Below the pieces are notes generated by a model, which saw nothing but the letters and a program-made list of their open reading frames with translations, was not told the DNA's origin and searched no databases. 64,000 nucleotides of DNA, from assembly GCA_025738555.1 (NCBI GenBank), contig JAOVFP010000008.1, positions 2,232,001-2,296,000 of the forward strand. The letters are read 5' to 3'. The stretch comes from Cyathus striatus (lineage: Eukaryota > Basidiomycota > Agaricomycetes > Agaricales > Nidulariaceae). This document shows, piece after piece, positions 24,448 to 34,999 of the stretch. Made by a program: the position numbers and the translations under genes. How positions within the stretch are numbered: the first letter of the stretch is position 1; each line of letters begins with the position of its first letter.

Positions 24448-24783
24448 TGTTAGATATTCTGGGTTGCACAGCTTCCTTGACAGCTGTCACTTGTCACCTG
24501 TCATACTTGATAGATCTGTGATTGACAGATACTTGATTGACAGTTCTGTGATTGACAGATTGACAGCTGTCAGTTACCTTAGTTACAGGACTTTGGTTGG
24601 ACTTTGGTAGACTTACTCAGTATATAAACACTCTGTAACTTGGTAGTTGTCAACAAGTTTCCTCCCCATCTGTGTCTGTGTCAGTGTTTGTGTTTGAGTC
24701 TTTGCTCCACTATCACCTTCTTTGCTCTTCATTATCCTCTATTCTCTCTCAACCACTCTCCTTATTCTTTGTTACTTCTCACA
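24448..24783 (+). repeat. Copia 5' LTR
   Basis: 336 bp, TGTTAGATAT to TTCTCACA, TATA box TATATAAA at 24621-24628. It supplies a 54-codon extension and a stop (24608-24610) to the interrupted NLR frame. Confidence 0.95.
24478..24572 (+). promoter_or_regulatory. Cluster of TGACAG/CTGTCA sites in the LTR
   Basis: Within 95 bp the 5' LTR has eight TGACAG or CTGTCA hexamers (nine in the 3' LTR at 34694-34788), including the palindrome TGACAGCTGTCA at both edges. The cluster lies 50-140 bp upstream of the TATA box. TGACAG is the known core of TALE-class homeodomain sites, and the HD1 mating-type proteins of basidiomycetes are TALE-class. Control by such a factor is inference only. Confidence 0.5.
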
Positions 24784-24932
24784 GGTTATGGGCCCCGCCT
24801 TTTAATCTTTGCCACAACATATTACCACTGCTACTCTCCCTATTGTCTGTTTTGGTTATTCCATTTCAGTTCAAACCACTTGTCCCTCGTTTATTTTAGC
24901 AATCCCATCATCACTCCATTTCATCATTCACC

Positions 24933-27900
24933 ATGTCTATCAATCCTGCTGCCACAATCATCTATGCTTCTGTCCCTACCCTCACTTCAACAAACTGGCA
25001 TGAATGGGCCACATCCATGGGCATGTTCTTTAGAGCTGCTGGTGTCCAGGGAATTTCTTTTGGTTCCTCTCCTAAGGAGGAGGATAAAGCTGCTTTGGAG
25101 AAGTGGCTGTCTCTTGATGGGCAGATGATTGCCTTCATTTTTGCCAAGGTTCATACTGATTATCAGTACCTTGTTAGGGATCTGGATTCTGGCAAGGCAG
25201 CTTGGGCTGCACTCAAGGGTCATTTTCAGAAGTCTACCATTGGTCATAGGATGCAGTATAGGAAGGAGTTTCACAGGGTTCCTCATGACATCACCAAACC
25301 TATTGACTTCTATATCCAGTCTGTTGTTGCAGCTTCCAAGAAGCTCTCAGGCTTAGGCTGCACTGTTGATGACACTGAAGTTGTTGATGTCATTCTCATA
25401 AATCTGGATGAGTCCTTCCACACTATTAGGAATGCCATTCTTGCCAGGAAGGATGAGCTCACCTTGGAGGATTTGAAGGTCTTGCTCCAGTCTGCTACTT
25501 CTGCAGATGTGGACCCCACTTCTACTTCTCTTCCCCACATCTCTATGGAAACCCGGAGCACCACGCTCAGAAGCATCAACATATTTCATGCTCCGAGCAT
25601 CAGCTGCTTGGCAGATCGCTTATGCCTTCACTTAGATATGTGTGCTCCGGTAATGAAATTCGGTAGCCACTCGCCTCGGTCAGATTTTTTTAATAATAGC
25701 TAGAGGAGTACAAATAGAGTCAAATTGATGATTATGTAAGCATGGTCATGAGCATCGTTGTCTTTGAGGAAACGACGCTCATGACCAGAATGTACAAATA
25801 GGTACAAACAGAAGCAAGGAGGGAGCGAATATATTGTGTAATAAGTAACAATGGATTCATTTCTAAGCTTACCCAGAGGGCTATAAATGTAGAAGGGTGC
25901 TATATATTTATTTCAAAGCAACATTTGTGCTGTTGCACCTAATGTGCATAAGTTGAGGTGATGATTGAGTAGTGAGGACGAAGTTTTGGACGAATGTACA
26001 AACAGGTACAAACAGAAGCAAGGAGAGAGCGAGGATATTTGAGAAAACAGAACTAGCTAATTAGGAGCTTCAAGTGTATACTAGTAGTACTAGTAGAAAT
26101 CTATTTCTGAAACTACCAGGTACCATCTCCATCACTGAAGTCCTCATCTGAAGTAAAGTTAACTTCAATTTCTGCCAAATCTTGTTCCTGGTATGGAAGT
26201 GGATCATCCACATTCATCATATAATCCAGTTCAGCTGAATGAGTTTCATCTGTAATGTAAATGTCAACTACTGAAAAACTAGCAGGTGATTACTACTAAC
26301 CCATTCCTTGGCCATTGTTAACACCTCCCATATAATATGAACCATCTGACATTCGATTTTCCATGCCTCCTTCAAGTTCTTGAAGTCCTGGCATTAATTC
26401 CTCATCATTATCAGCTATTTCATTCTGTGTCGAGGTTTGAATAATATCAGTCCATAGAGCAAAGTCCTCATGTGGAATTTCATTTGCCGCCTGGATATTT
26501 GTTAAAATCAACAAATATACATCCCATACATTGTGTCTTGTAATTGCTGGTGAGTTATATTGAATGTATATTGCACTAACCATGTCGGAAAATGACTTGG
26601 GAACAAGCTCAAATACTGGGTGATCTGGGGGTGAAAACAGAGTGCGTGCTTCTTGTATAGCCTCTTGTTGGACAGATATCTATAATTTATCAAATATTAG
26701 TTGACCAGATTACTAACTAAGTGAGAACACACATACTTTGAAGTCTAACACACCATATTCACTAGGATTTAAACAAATATCATTTGGAACACCATGTGGA
26801 AGAATTTTATTGTGATCTGCTCATTTTGCTGAGTTATTAACTCGATTCTTGTAAGCATCAAGCTCTCCCTGTAACCAAGGAATAAAGACCCAGCGAAATA
26901 CCAATCTAAAAAGGATAAGAATAAGATGAAATTGTATAAAATAATGACTAACGCCTCTAAAGTATTATCTGGGTGATACCAATCCTCATTAACACCATGA
27001 TCAAGAATGTTTTCAAATCCAGGAGTAAATCGATGCCGAAGCTGTGACCATGTGATCTCAGGCTTTATGTTCTTCTTCTCACACATCCAGCAATGTTGGA
27101 GTGTCCCTTTAAGTGAAGGATCATGCCAGTGTCAAAGAAATGTATGTCCATTTGCAATTCCAAAGTTTTCAGAACCAGGATCACTCTGAGTGACTAGTGG
27201 CATAGCTGTATGGTATAAATCAAATGAGAATTCAATGCAATTCATGTATGGTATGAAATATTTACCTCCCATATCTTCAATTGCTTCAAGATAATAGTTA
27301 AATATTAGCTTGGGATTGCTGTTAGAGTGCCAAACCTTCGGCTGGTGTATCTTTCCGGCAGGTGGGTCAATGCCAGTATGTAGACCAAGACCAAACTTGT
27401 ATTTCCATTTGTCATGCTGGTCCACTGCAATAATGTCATTAACACCAGCAGACCACCACTTCTTCCTCTTCAACCTTTGTGCTCACCGCTGCTTCACAAG
27501 ATCAGGCTCATAGAGAGCAAAATATGATATAACCACTTGTCTAGTTGAAGAAAAGACCATAGAGTAAGATATTTGAAGATATTGAATTCATTGACAAACA
27601 TACCGGGTAACAGCCATATTTTCCTCATGAAATAATAAACTGACCATCTCTTGAGCACCAGCATTTGGATATTGTGTATGCAATCGAACCATAGCCTCAT
27701 AAATACTGTCAACATCATGCTTTTGCTTCCGTGAACGGAATAAGCCCATAGCTTCACGCATTTCCCGAAACTGTGTCAATCTAATTTTATATATAAGTAA
27801 GATAGAGATAAATACCAAGAATAAAACAACTAGAATTACTGACCCCAAGCCATAGCGTGTAACATCCATGTGTTTTTCCTTCAGATAATGGAGTATTACC

Positions 27901-30900
27901 TTGTCAGAATGGCGCATTTTCCAGTACATAAGTATGTACTGTGCAATATCATCAATTGGAGCTGTGACAAGCAGGTAAATTAACAATTTATGAGTATAAT
28001 AAACAAACATTACGATTTGGTAAGTATTGATTTTTCACAAGTTTTGTTCGTGCCATGATAATGAAAATGAGTAGGAGACAGAAATGAGACAGCTATACTT
28101 ACACTCATCATTTTTTGTGGTATATATATGTTATGCTAACAATGGGCAATCCAAAAGTATCATAATTGCAATTAAACATAAACTGAGATGCTAATGACAC
28201 ATGTTCTTGGAGCCGATATTTAATGTGTGAAAATGTAATGCTATTATGGGTGGTGTAGCAGTAAACAATTATTCACAAAGCCTTGGCCTTCACCAAAGAC
28301 ATTGTCTTACATTACCATTTAGCTGGTTTTGTATATATTAGATATTGAACGCTCTTTGCTATTACTCTTGTAATCCTGCTAAGGAGACATGTGCATTTGA
28401 TTGATCATTGTAAGAGTAATAGGTGCATATGCAACTTAAACCTCATGTTTTTATCTGGTATATACTAACAAGTATTCGGCTCTGAGTCTTGAGTTTGCAT
28501 TGTTCTACAACAATGAACTTTACTTATCACTTACCTCACATTCTATGAGATATGACATACCCAACTCCTGCAGTTGTTGTGTGTTTAATTTTGAAGCTAT
28601 GACTGCACTGCATGTTCTTGATAATAGTGGTCCATGTTATAATTAGCATTAATACAGTTTTATGTGTGACTGACTCATGTTATTTGCATGAAGCTTAGAA
28701 TTGCAGCTTATCCTAAACACAGGGATTTTGTGAATATATATACTGTGACATCCCTCTTATGTTTTTAAGCAGCTGCTTTATTCCATCCACAACAACTATA
28801 TTCCACATCATGAACTTTGGTAACGCTGAAGCTATCGCTCAATTTACAGAGGATGCTTGTGCTAATGATTCAGTTCCTTGTGGTAGAAGTAGCTGCTCCA
28901 CTATTCTTCTTCCAGGTGACAACAGGCACTATGTGGTAGGGAATAATGGTTCTACAGGCAAGTTTGTATGCAAGCCATGCTTTGAGCATTATACCAGGAA
29001 GCCAGATACTATACTACGTGCTGTTCATTTTTCATCATTTCCATTTAGTCACTTACATTTCAATCAATTAGGACCAGATATTTTGAACAGTATTTCTGGC
29101 CCAAACCAACAGCTGCCTCATGATTCCATTCTCAGTATGTATTAACATTATAATTTAACACTGAAGTGAGTATTAAACAATTTTAATTGTAGGTCCTGCT
29201 GTTGCTTGTCAACGAAGTGCTGCAACAAGCATTGATGTCAATGCTATATGAACATCTGTAAACTGAGCACAACGAAAAGGTTAGATTTTGCATATTGTGA
29301 TGCTACTATTACTTTAATACTTACCTGATATTTTGTTTAGATTCTGAATTGCTTGCATGGAAGGTTACACCAATATCAAACAGTGTTCATTCGACATCCA
29401 GCTTGCAAAGATGGCCTATTACAAATAATGGTGCATTGCCTACCATTGGAATACCAAGTACATGGTCATCAGGCAACAGAGGGTCAGCCTCTTCTCAGCG
29501 ATTAATGGCTACTTGATATTCTGGTGCACATTCTCTCTACAGTGGTGAACATGACAAGTATCGGCGTCTATGTTACCAGTCTGGTAACCAGACTGAAACT
29601 ATCAGTGTTTTGCATGAAGTGTCAGGAAAAGCGAAGCCTGAATTGATTCTGGTTTGTTATTCTGTCTTGCTTTATATTATTGCACTTGTACTAACAAATT
29701 CATGTAGAATCTTCAGGAAGGGCAACAAAATATCCCAGCAACAGCTACACCTCCTGAGCTTAGACAGTTGGTGGAAGATACTATTTTCCCAAAGCTTATA
29801 AAGGAAACACACAGCTTTCCATTCAAAATGAATAAGTTAACAATTCGTGAGCTCTCTTCATGGGCAGATCTTTCACTTGAGAAACAGGATCACCCATACT
29901 TTTATTATTGCTGTCTTGCTGAAGGAAGAGGAAAAGATAAAACAAAGGTCTTTAAAAAACCTTCCAAACCTTTCACATTGGAGCTCTTTACACTTAGCCA
30001 TGTGTTCTGTACGGATCCACGCGGAATCCGTGTGGAATCTGCACAGATTTTTTTCATTTTGGCAGAGGTTTTTTTGGGTCTGTACAGATTCCGCACAGAT
30101 TTCGAAAATTCCGTACGGATTACGCAGAATTCCTCGGAATTCCGCATTACAGACCTGAAAATTCTGTACAGATTCTGTACAGAATCTGTACAGAATTTTA
30201 TTACACTTATTTTCTTGCATGTGACACACTGCATTAAGCATGATACTAGGTGTTGAGTGTGACACTATACGTTAAATGTGACACTATAAGCGTGACACTA
30301 GGTGTTGAGTGTGATACTAGGTGTTGAGTGTGACACTATACATTAAATGTGACACTATAAGTGTGACACTAGGTGTTGAGTGTGATACTAGGTGTTGAGT
30401 GTGACACTATACATTAAATGTGACACTATAAGCGTGACACTAGGTGTTGAGTGTGATACTAGGTGTTGAGTGTGACACTATACATTAAATGTGACACTAT
30501 AAGCGTGACACTAGGTGTTGAGTATGATACTAGGTGTTGAGTGTGACACTATACATTAAATGTGACACTATAAGCGTGACACTAGGTGTTGAGTGTGATA
30601 CTAGATGTTGAGTGTGACACTATATGTTAAATGTGACACTATAAACGTGATACTAGGTGTTGAGTGTGATACTAGGTGTTGAGTGTGATACTAGGTGTTG
30701 AGTGTGACACTAGGTGTTGAGTGTGACACTATACATTAAATGTGACACTATAAGCGTGACACTAAGTGTTGAGTGTGACACTATGCATTAAGCGTGACAC
30801 TAAGCGTTGAGTGTGACACTATACATTAAACATGACACTATGCATTAAGCGTGACACTAGGTGTTGAGTGTGACTAAGTGTGACACTAAGTGGTGAGTGT

Positions 30901-33900
30901 GACACTAAACATTGAGTGTGACACTATACATTAAACATGACACTATGCATTAAGCGTGACACTAGGTGTTGAGTGTGACTAAGCGTGACACTAAGTGTTG
31001 AGTGCGACTAAGCGTGACACTAAGTGGTGAGTGTGACACTAAATATTGAGTGTGACACTAGGTGTTGAGTGTGACTAAGTGTGACACTAAGTGTTTCGTG
31101 CAACTAAGCATGACACTAAGTATTGAGTGTGACACTAAGTGTTGAGTGTGACACTAAGCGTTGAGTGTCACACTATACATTAAACATGACACTATGCATT
31201 AAGTGTGACACTAAGCATTGAGTGTGACACTAAGCATTGAGTGTGACACTAAGCATTGAGTGTGACACTAAGCATTGAGTGTGACACTAAGCATTGAGTG
31301 TGACACTAAGCATTGAGTGTGACACTAAGCATTGAGTGTGACACTAAGCATTGAGTGTCACACTAAGCATTGAGTGTCACACTATACATTAAACATGACA
31401 CTATGCATTAAGTGTGTCACTATACATTAAACATAACACTATACATTAAGCATGACACTAAGTATTAAGTGTGACACTATGCATTAAGCATAACACTAAG
31501 TGATGAGTGTGACACTCTGCATTAAGCGTGACACTAAGTGTTGAGTGTGACACTATATATTAAGCATAACACTATGCATTAAGTGTGATACTATGCATTG
31601 AGAATGATACTATATATTGAGTGTATCATGGATTTTGTATAGTGTGACACTTTTCACCTAGGGTTATACTTGACATGTGTGACAAGGCAGCAATGCATAA
31701 ATCCACACAGAATCCATGCAGAATATGTATGGAATCCATATAGAATAATCACCTCTAATAATAATAATAGCTACTATATAAATTCTGTATGGTATCTATA
31801 CAGGTCTGTACGGGTCTGTACGGATCCGCACGGATCCGTACAGAATTTTCGGATTCCGTGCGGATTCCGTACGGATCCGTACAGACCTCTTGGGGGAGTG
31901 TAAATTACTGTTACATTGGCACTTGTTATACCAGCAAAGTTGTGGGATAAGTGTTTAGATTATATTATTGAGCAAGAGGTAAGGTATTTTTTAATCACTT
32001 CATAATGTAACTCATTTTAAAACTGAATTGTTAACTCAGGAAACTAAGGTAATCTTCATTTATCAAATGTAATTATGTTATATCTGACCTACAAGTAGGA
32101 CCAAAAAAACAACTTCAATACATCTACTCAGTTCTATGAAACAGATATAAATCCAGTGATCAATAATGCTTGTTCCATACCCAACCAGAAACCATGGACT
32201 GATGAAAGCAAGGTGCCACCTTCTGAGTCATCTGGTATGCAGAAGAGAACACGCACAGTATGGGTTTTATTATTACTTATGACATTTACATTATACTAAC
32301 ATTCAATTATGTAGAATACTCAAAACTCCATGGATTTATCCCCAACATCTACACCTACAAAGAAGCGTGTTCAAATATCAACCATTTATGTATCCCCTGA
32401 CAGAGAAAAAGTTCGTGAAGCATTGAAGACAGGCAGATTGTTAGCTAATCTTCAAACACATTCCAGTAAGTTAATTATAATATTGTTGTATTTCATCAAC
32501 TCAATACTTCTCTTGCATAAGCTAAACATATTGTGGAGCAGATCCAATTTTATGCGATTCCTGATATCAGTTTGACAGAGCTCCTTTCTGACTCTGCTTC
32601 AAAATCATTTGAACTCTCTGATCCACATCCTGGTGTTTTATCAATCAACCATCTGGAAGCACTTGGCATTGGGGCATGTAAAACTGCTCACAAAGGGCTG
32701 CTAACTGTTACACCCTTAGCCAAATCAGGCCTTGGTAATATTTTAAACCAGGCCATTGCCATTAAGCGTGTTTACTTTCCAGGTGATTTAAAGGGTAAGA
32801 AGAAAACACGAAGTGATTCACAGTCTAATTTTTCAATTGGTTGTTTTGCAGTCGACTCAGAGCTTGAAAAAACACTTATTGAAGCAAATGTTTTCTATTG
32901 GGCTGCATCATTACTATCCCATACATACTCATACATATCACAGGTGATATCAGCAAAAGGATCACCTCCATTTGAAGTTCCTCAACTGCACTTTGTGAAG
33001 GCAGGTGTAGCAATTGTACATGACTCAACAGCTACAAAATCTGGTGGAAAAGTAACAACAATGTGCAGAGTTTACCTTGTTGAGGAGTTGATTGAAGATT
33101 GTAATGGGGGGAGCTCTGAATTCATCAAATTCATTCACAATGGATCTGCAATACCACTACTTGCAGAAGTGGATCCACTTTATTTTATAGCAGAGTTTTT
33201 GTCCTTTACTCAACATGTTCAGTTTGAGAAAACAGGTGGTTTAGCATATGTATCTGATCTTCAAGGTATGTATACCACTATTTTAATGACATGATATGAT
33301 TTTGATGATTATACAGGAAACTCAACACTGTTATCTGACCCACAGATTATGACTGCACTGTAAGTATTTTATATACAATGAAATCTATCATTTTATCTTA
33401 CCAATTTTGGATAAAGACTGCTAGAAGATGAAGCAAATTTGTTTGGTGGTGGAAATATTGGCTCTGCATTTGACAAATTTCGAACCGAGCATGCCTGTAA
33501 CAAGTACTGTTCTTGGTTTGATCTTGATGGGCTAAATGTGGATGATAAATCTAGCTAGTACTCCAGTTATAGTTACCATCTTTTAGGTAGCTCTGTTTCC
33601 TCTTGTGTACCAATTGGAAATACATAGTATACGAGTTAACAGATCACTGTTTCATTAACCTTTACAGTGCTATTATCATTCTGGTCTAAATTTAATTGGA
33701 AGTTTCAATGTTGTCTATGAAAACCTTACATGCAGTTGTTTGAATTAATATTTGTTCATTCTCTTTACATATAATATATTTCTCCCCTCTTCTTGGGTCC
33801 TTTCTGAGGCCAGGAGTAGAGAAAGTATTATTGCACAACATGTTCGCTCTCTCCTTGCTTCTGTTTGTACCTATTTGTACATTCTGGTCACGAGCGTTGT

Positions 33901-34591
33901 TGCCTTCGAGGAAACGACACTCGTGACCATGCTTACATAATCATCAATTTGACTCTATTTGTACTCCTCTAGCTATTATTAAAAAAATCTGACTGAGGCA
34001 AGTGGCTACCGAATTTCATTACCAGAGCACACATATCTAAGCGAAGGCATAAGCGATCTGCCGAGCAGCCGATGCTCAGAGCATGAAATATTTTGATGCT
34101 TCTGAGTGTGGTGCTCCGGGTTTCCATACATCTCTGGTCTTGCTACTTCTGCTCAGGGAAGGCATGCATTTGGTGGATTTACAGGTTCAGGTCATGGCCA
34201 TTCAGGTTCAGGTCATGGTCATTTAGGTCACAGGTCTCAGGGATATACAGGATTATCAGGATTAGGTGGGAGTCCCTCCCTAGTGGATTCCAAGGGCTTT
34301 AGGTGGTGCAATCCCACTAATGAAGGTGCCTGTCATAGGTGTGGAAGGTCTGGTCACATTGCTGCTAGGTGCATGTATAACATGCCTCAGGAGGTTAAAG
34401 ATTGGATTATGTCCAACTCTTCTCACAACAGGTCTATGCAGCAGGCCAACTTAGCTTACCATTTCTTGTCTTCACCCATTCACTCTCCCAGCAATTCCCC
34501 TCCCTCATCCCCTCACCTCAATGCATCTATGGCTGGGCAATACTTTACTGGAGATGTCAATAATGGATTTCCTCACCCTTTGGTTATTTGA
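24933..34591 (+). CDS. Copia gag, split by the AK element
   Basis: The first part is 24933-25544 (204 codons, start MSINPAATIIYASV); the second is 34136-34591. The frame is continuous over the junction when one ACATCTCT copy is counted, giving about 355 residues. The N-terminal part is a UBN2/Copia-gag-like helical domain (TSTNWHEWATSM, KGHFQKSTIGHRMQYRKEF, LSGLGCTVDD). After a Gly/His-rich linker a zinc knuckle CHRCGRSGHIAARC (CX2CX4HX4C) follows. It forms the retrotransposon particle. Apart from the nested element there are no stops, so gag was intact when AK inserted. No protease, integrase or reverse transcriptase follows. Confidence 0.92.
25545..25842 (+). repeat. AK left terminal inverted repeat
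   Basis: About 295 bp, roughly 94% like the right repeat by eye; most differences are transitions at CpG. An internal hairpin GGTCATGAG...CTCATGACC lies at about 25743-25785. Confidence 0.9.
26113..28056 (-). CDS. Fungal integrase-core (rve-like, DDE) protein of AK
   Basis: Start at 28054-28056 (MARTKLVKNQYLPN), intron 28018 to about 27965, and several further short introns; stop CTA at 26113-26115. In order: a helix-turn-helix-like N-terminus (DDIAQYILMYWKMRHSDK, HMDVTRYGLG), MREAMGLFRSRKQ, then MVRLHTQYPNAGAQEMVSLL. The integrase core follows with KKWWSAGVNDIIAVDQHDKW, GLHTGIDPPAGKI, VWHSNSNPKLIFNYYLEAI and MPLVTQSDPGSENFGIANGH, and finally KPEITWSQLRHRFTPGFE. The Asp in VDQHDKW and in QSDPGSEN fit the first two acidic positions. 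The C-terminal tail is acidic (EDFSDGDGTW). This matches a family I remember as an Agaricomycete protein with an integrase core domain. It is the likely transposase of AK. I saw no clear internal stop, but introns were not all resolved. Confidence 0.8.
28057..28809. promoter_or_regulatory. Divergent promoter region of AK
   Basis: About 750 bp of AT-rich DNA between the two divergently transcribed genes, with TATATATA near 28122 and 28735. No other gene is seen. Confidence 0.4.
29981..31910. mobile_element. Satellite-bearing non-autonomous element S1
   Basis: Left end GAGCTCTTTACACTTAGCC; right end, reverse complemented, CAGTAATTTACACTCCCCC. Flanks are TCACATTG (29973-29980) and TTACATTG (31911-31918), 7 of 8 equal. 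Dropping the insert makes the kinase exon read through (FTLALVIPAKLWDKC). Subterminal parts carry palindromic TACGGATCCGTAC-like motifs. The ends have the same asymmetric signature as K1 and K2, so S1 is probably mobilised by a KDZ transposase. No ORF of its own. Confidence 0.85.
30225..31655 (+). repeat. S1 internal satellite (GAGTGTGACACTA units)
   Basis: About 1.4 kb of 20-22-bp units such as GTGTTGAGTGTGACACTAG. In 30240-30700 they form a higher-order unit of about 119 bp, and at 31200-31360 a clean 20-bp unit (AGCATTGAGTGTGACACTA). Variation is mainly C/T and G/A. Confidence 0.9.
33830..34127 (-). repeat. AK right terminal inverted repeat
   Basis: Inverse partner of the left repeat. Its hairpin reads GGTCACGAG...CTCGTGACC (33886-33928), with both arms changed relative to the left copy so that pairing is kept. 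Between the kinase stop (33558) and here (about 270 bp) no gene is seen. Confidence 0.9.
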
Positions 34592-34663
34592 TGGACTTTG
34601 GATTTGATGGACTTGTGTTAGATTAGGTGGGAGTTTAGTTGTACTAGCTGTGCAAGGTGGGAG

Positions 34664-34999
34664 TGTTAGATATTCTGGGTTGCACAGCTTCCTTGACAGC
34701 TGTCACTTGTCACCTGTCATACTTGACAGATCTGTGATTGACAGATACTTGATTGACAGTTCTGTGATTGACAGATTGACAGCTGTCAGTTACCTTAGTT
34801 ACAGGACTTTGGTTGGACTTTGGTAGACTTACTCAGTATATAAACACTCTGTAACTTGGTAGTTGTCAACAAGTTTCCTCCCCATCTGTGTCTGTGTCAG
34901 TGTTTGTGTTTGAGTCTTTGCTCCACTATCACCTTCTTTGCTCTTCATTATCCTCTATTCTCTCTCAACCACTCTCCTTATTCTTTGTTACTTCTCACA
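34664..34999 (+). repeat. Copia 3' LTR
   Basis: 336 bp, preceded by AAGGTGGGAG (34654-34663) and followed by TTATC and the remaining NLR frame. Confidence 0.95.

Larger units (their letters stand above)
28810..33558 (+). pseudogene. Alpha-type protein kinase, carried by AK, broken
   Basis: Start at 28810 (MNFGNAEAIAQFTED), stop TAG at 33556-33558. The N-terminal zinc-type module has CGRSSC then LLPGDNRHYVVGNNG and VCKPCFEHY. The kinase domain lies in 32533-33550: GIGACKTAHKG (ATP-loop region), IAIKRVYFPGD, FVKAGVAIV, YLVEELI, FIKFIHNG, EFLSFTQHVQF, YVSDLQG, LLSDPQIMTAL, NLFGGGNIGSAFDKF and CNKYCSWFDL. The order and the GxGN-F-x-H-x-C-NxxC end fit alpha-kinases, which are expanded in Agaricomycetes. 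Three in-frame TGA codons (about 29249, 29266 and 29513) stand where CGA (Arg) would fit, and S1 sits in an exon at 29981. The copy is inactive. Its sense is the same as the Copia element, and introns are retained. Confidence 0.85.
25545..34127. mobile_element. DNA transposon AK: integrase-core plus alpha-kinase cargo
   Basis: Terminal inverted repeats of about 295 bp start ATGGAAACCCGGAGCACC at both ends and are flanked by the perfect 8-bp duplication ACATCTCT (25537-25544, 34128-34135). Genes diverge: an integrase-core protein on the minus strand and an alpha-kinase gene on the plus strand. The ends are unlike those of K1/K2, so this is another family. Subterminal GTACAAACAG-type repeats occur at 25789-25805 and 25996-26015. 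Plus-strand introns in the kinase gene show it did not travel through the Copia RNA; it inserted into DNA after the retrotransposon arrived. S1 is nested inside. Confidence 0.92.
24448..34999 (+). mobile_element. Copia-type LTR retrotransposon, gag only, with nested elements
   Basis: Two 336-bp LTRs (24448-24783 and 34664-34999), TG...CA ended, differ at one position (TTGATAG versus TTGACAG). The target duplication TTATC is perfect (24443-24447 and 35000-35004). The primer binding site GGTTATGGGCCC starts directly after the 5' LTR and is complementary, allowing G-U, to the anticodon region of initiator tRNA-Met, as in Drosophila copia. A polypurine tract AAGGTGGGAG abuts the 3' LTR. Without the nested AK element the internal part is only about 1.29 kb and encodes gag alone, so the element depends on pol proteins in trans. 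Insertion is recent by LTR identity. Confidence 0.95.

Noticed and set aside
29768..30256. 162-codon ORF across 29981
   Set aside because: It is a kinase exon running into the S1 insertion; the part after 29981 is transposon sequence.
30225..31655. CRISPR-like array
   Set aside because: Units are contiguous and variable, without unique spacers, and the context is a eukaryotic transposon.
25545..34127. AK as a member of the KDZ group
   Set aside because: Its ends, long inverted repeats and integrase-core protein differ from K1/K2; only the 8-bp duplication length is common.
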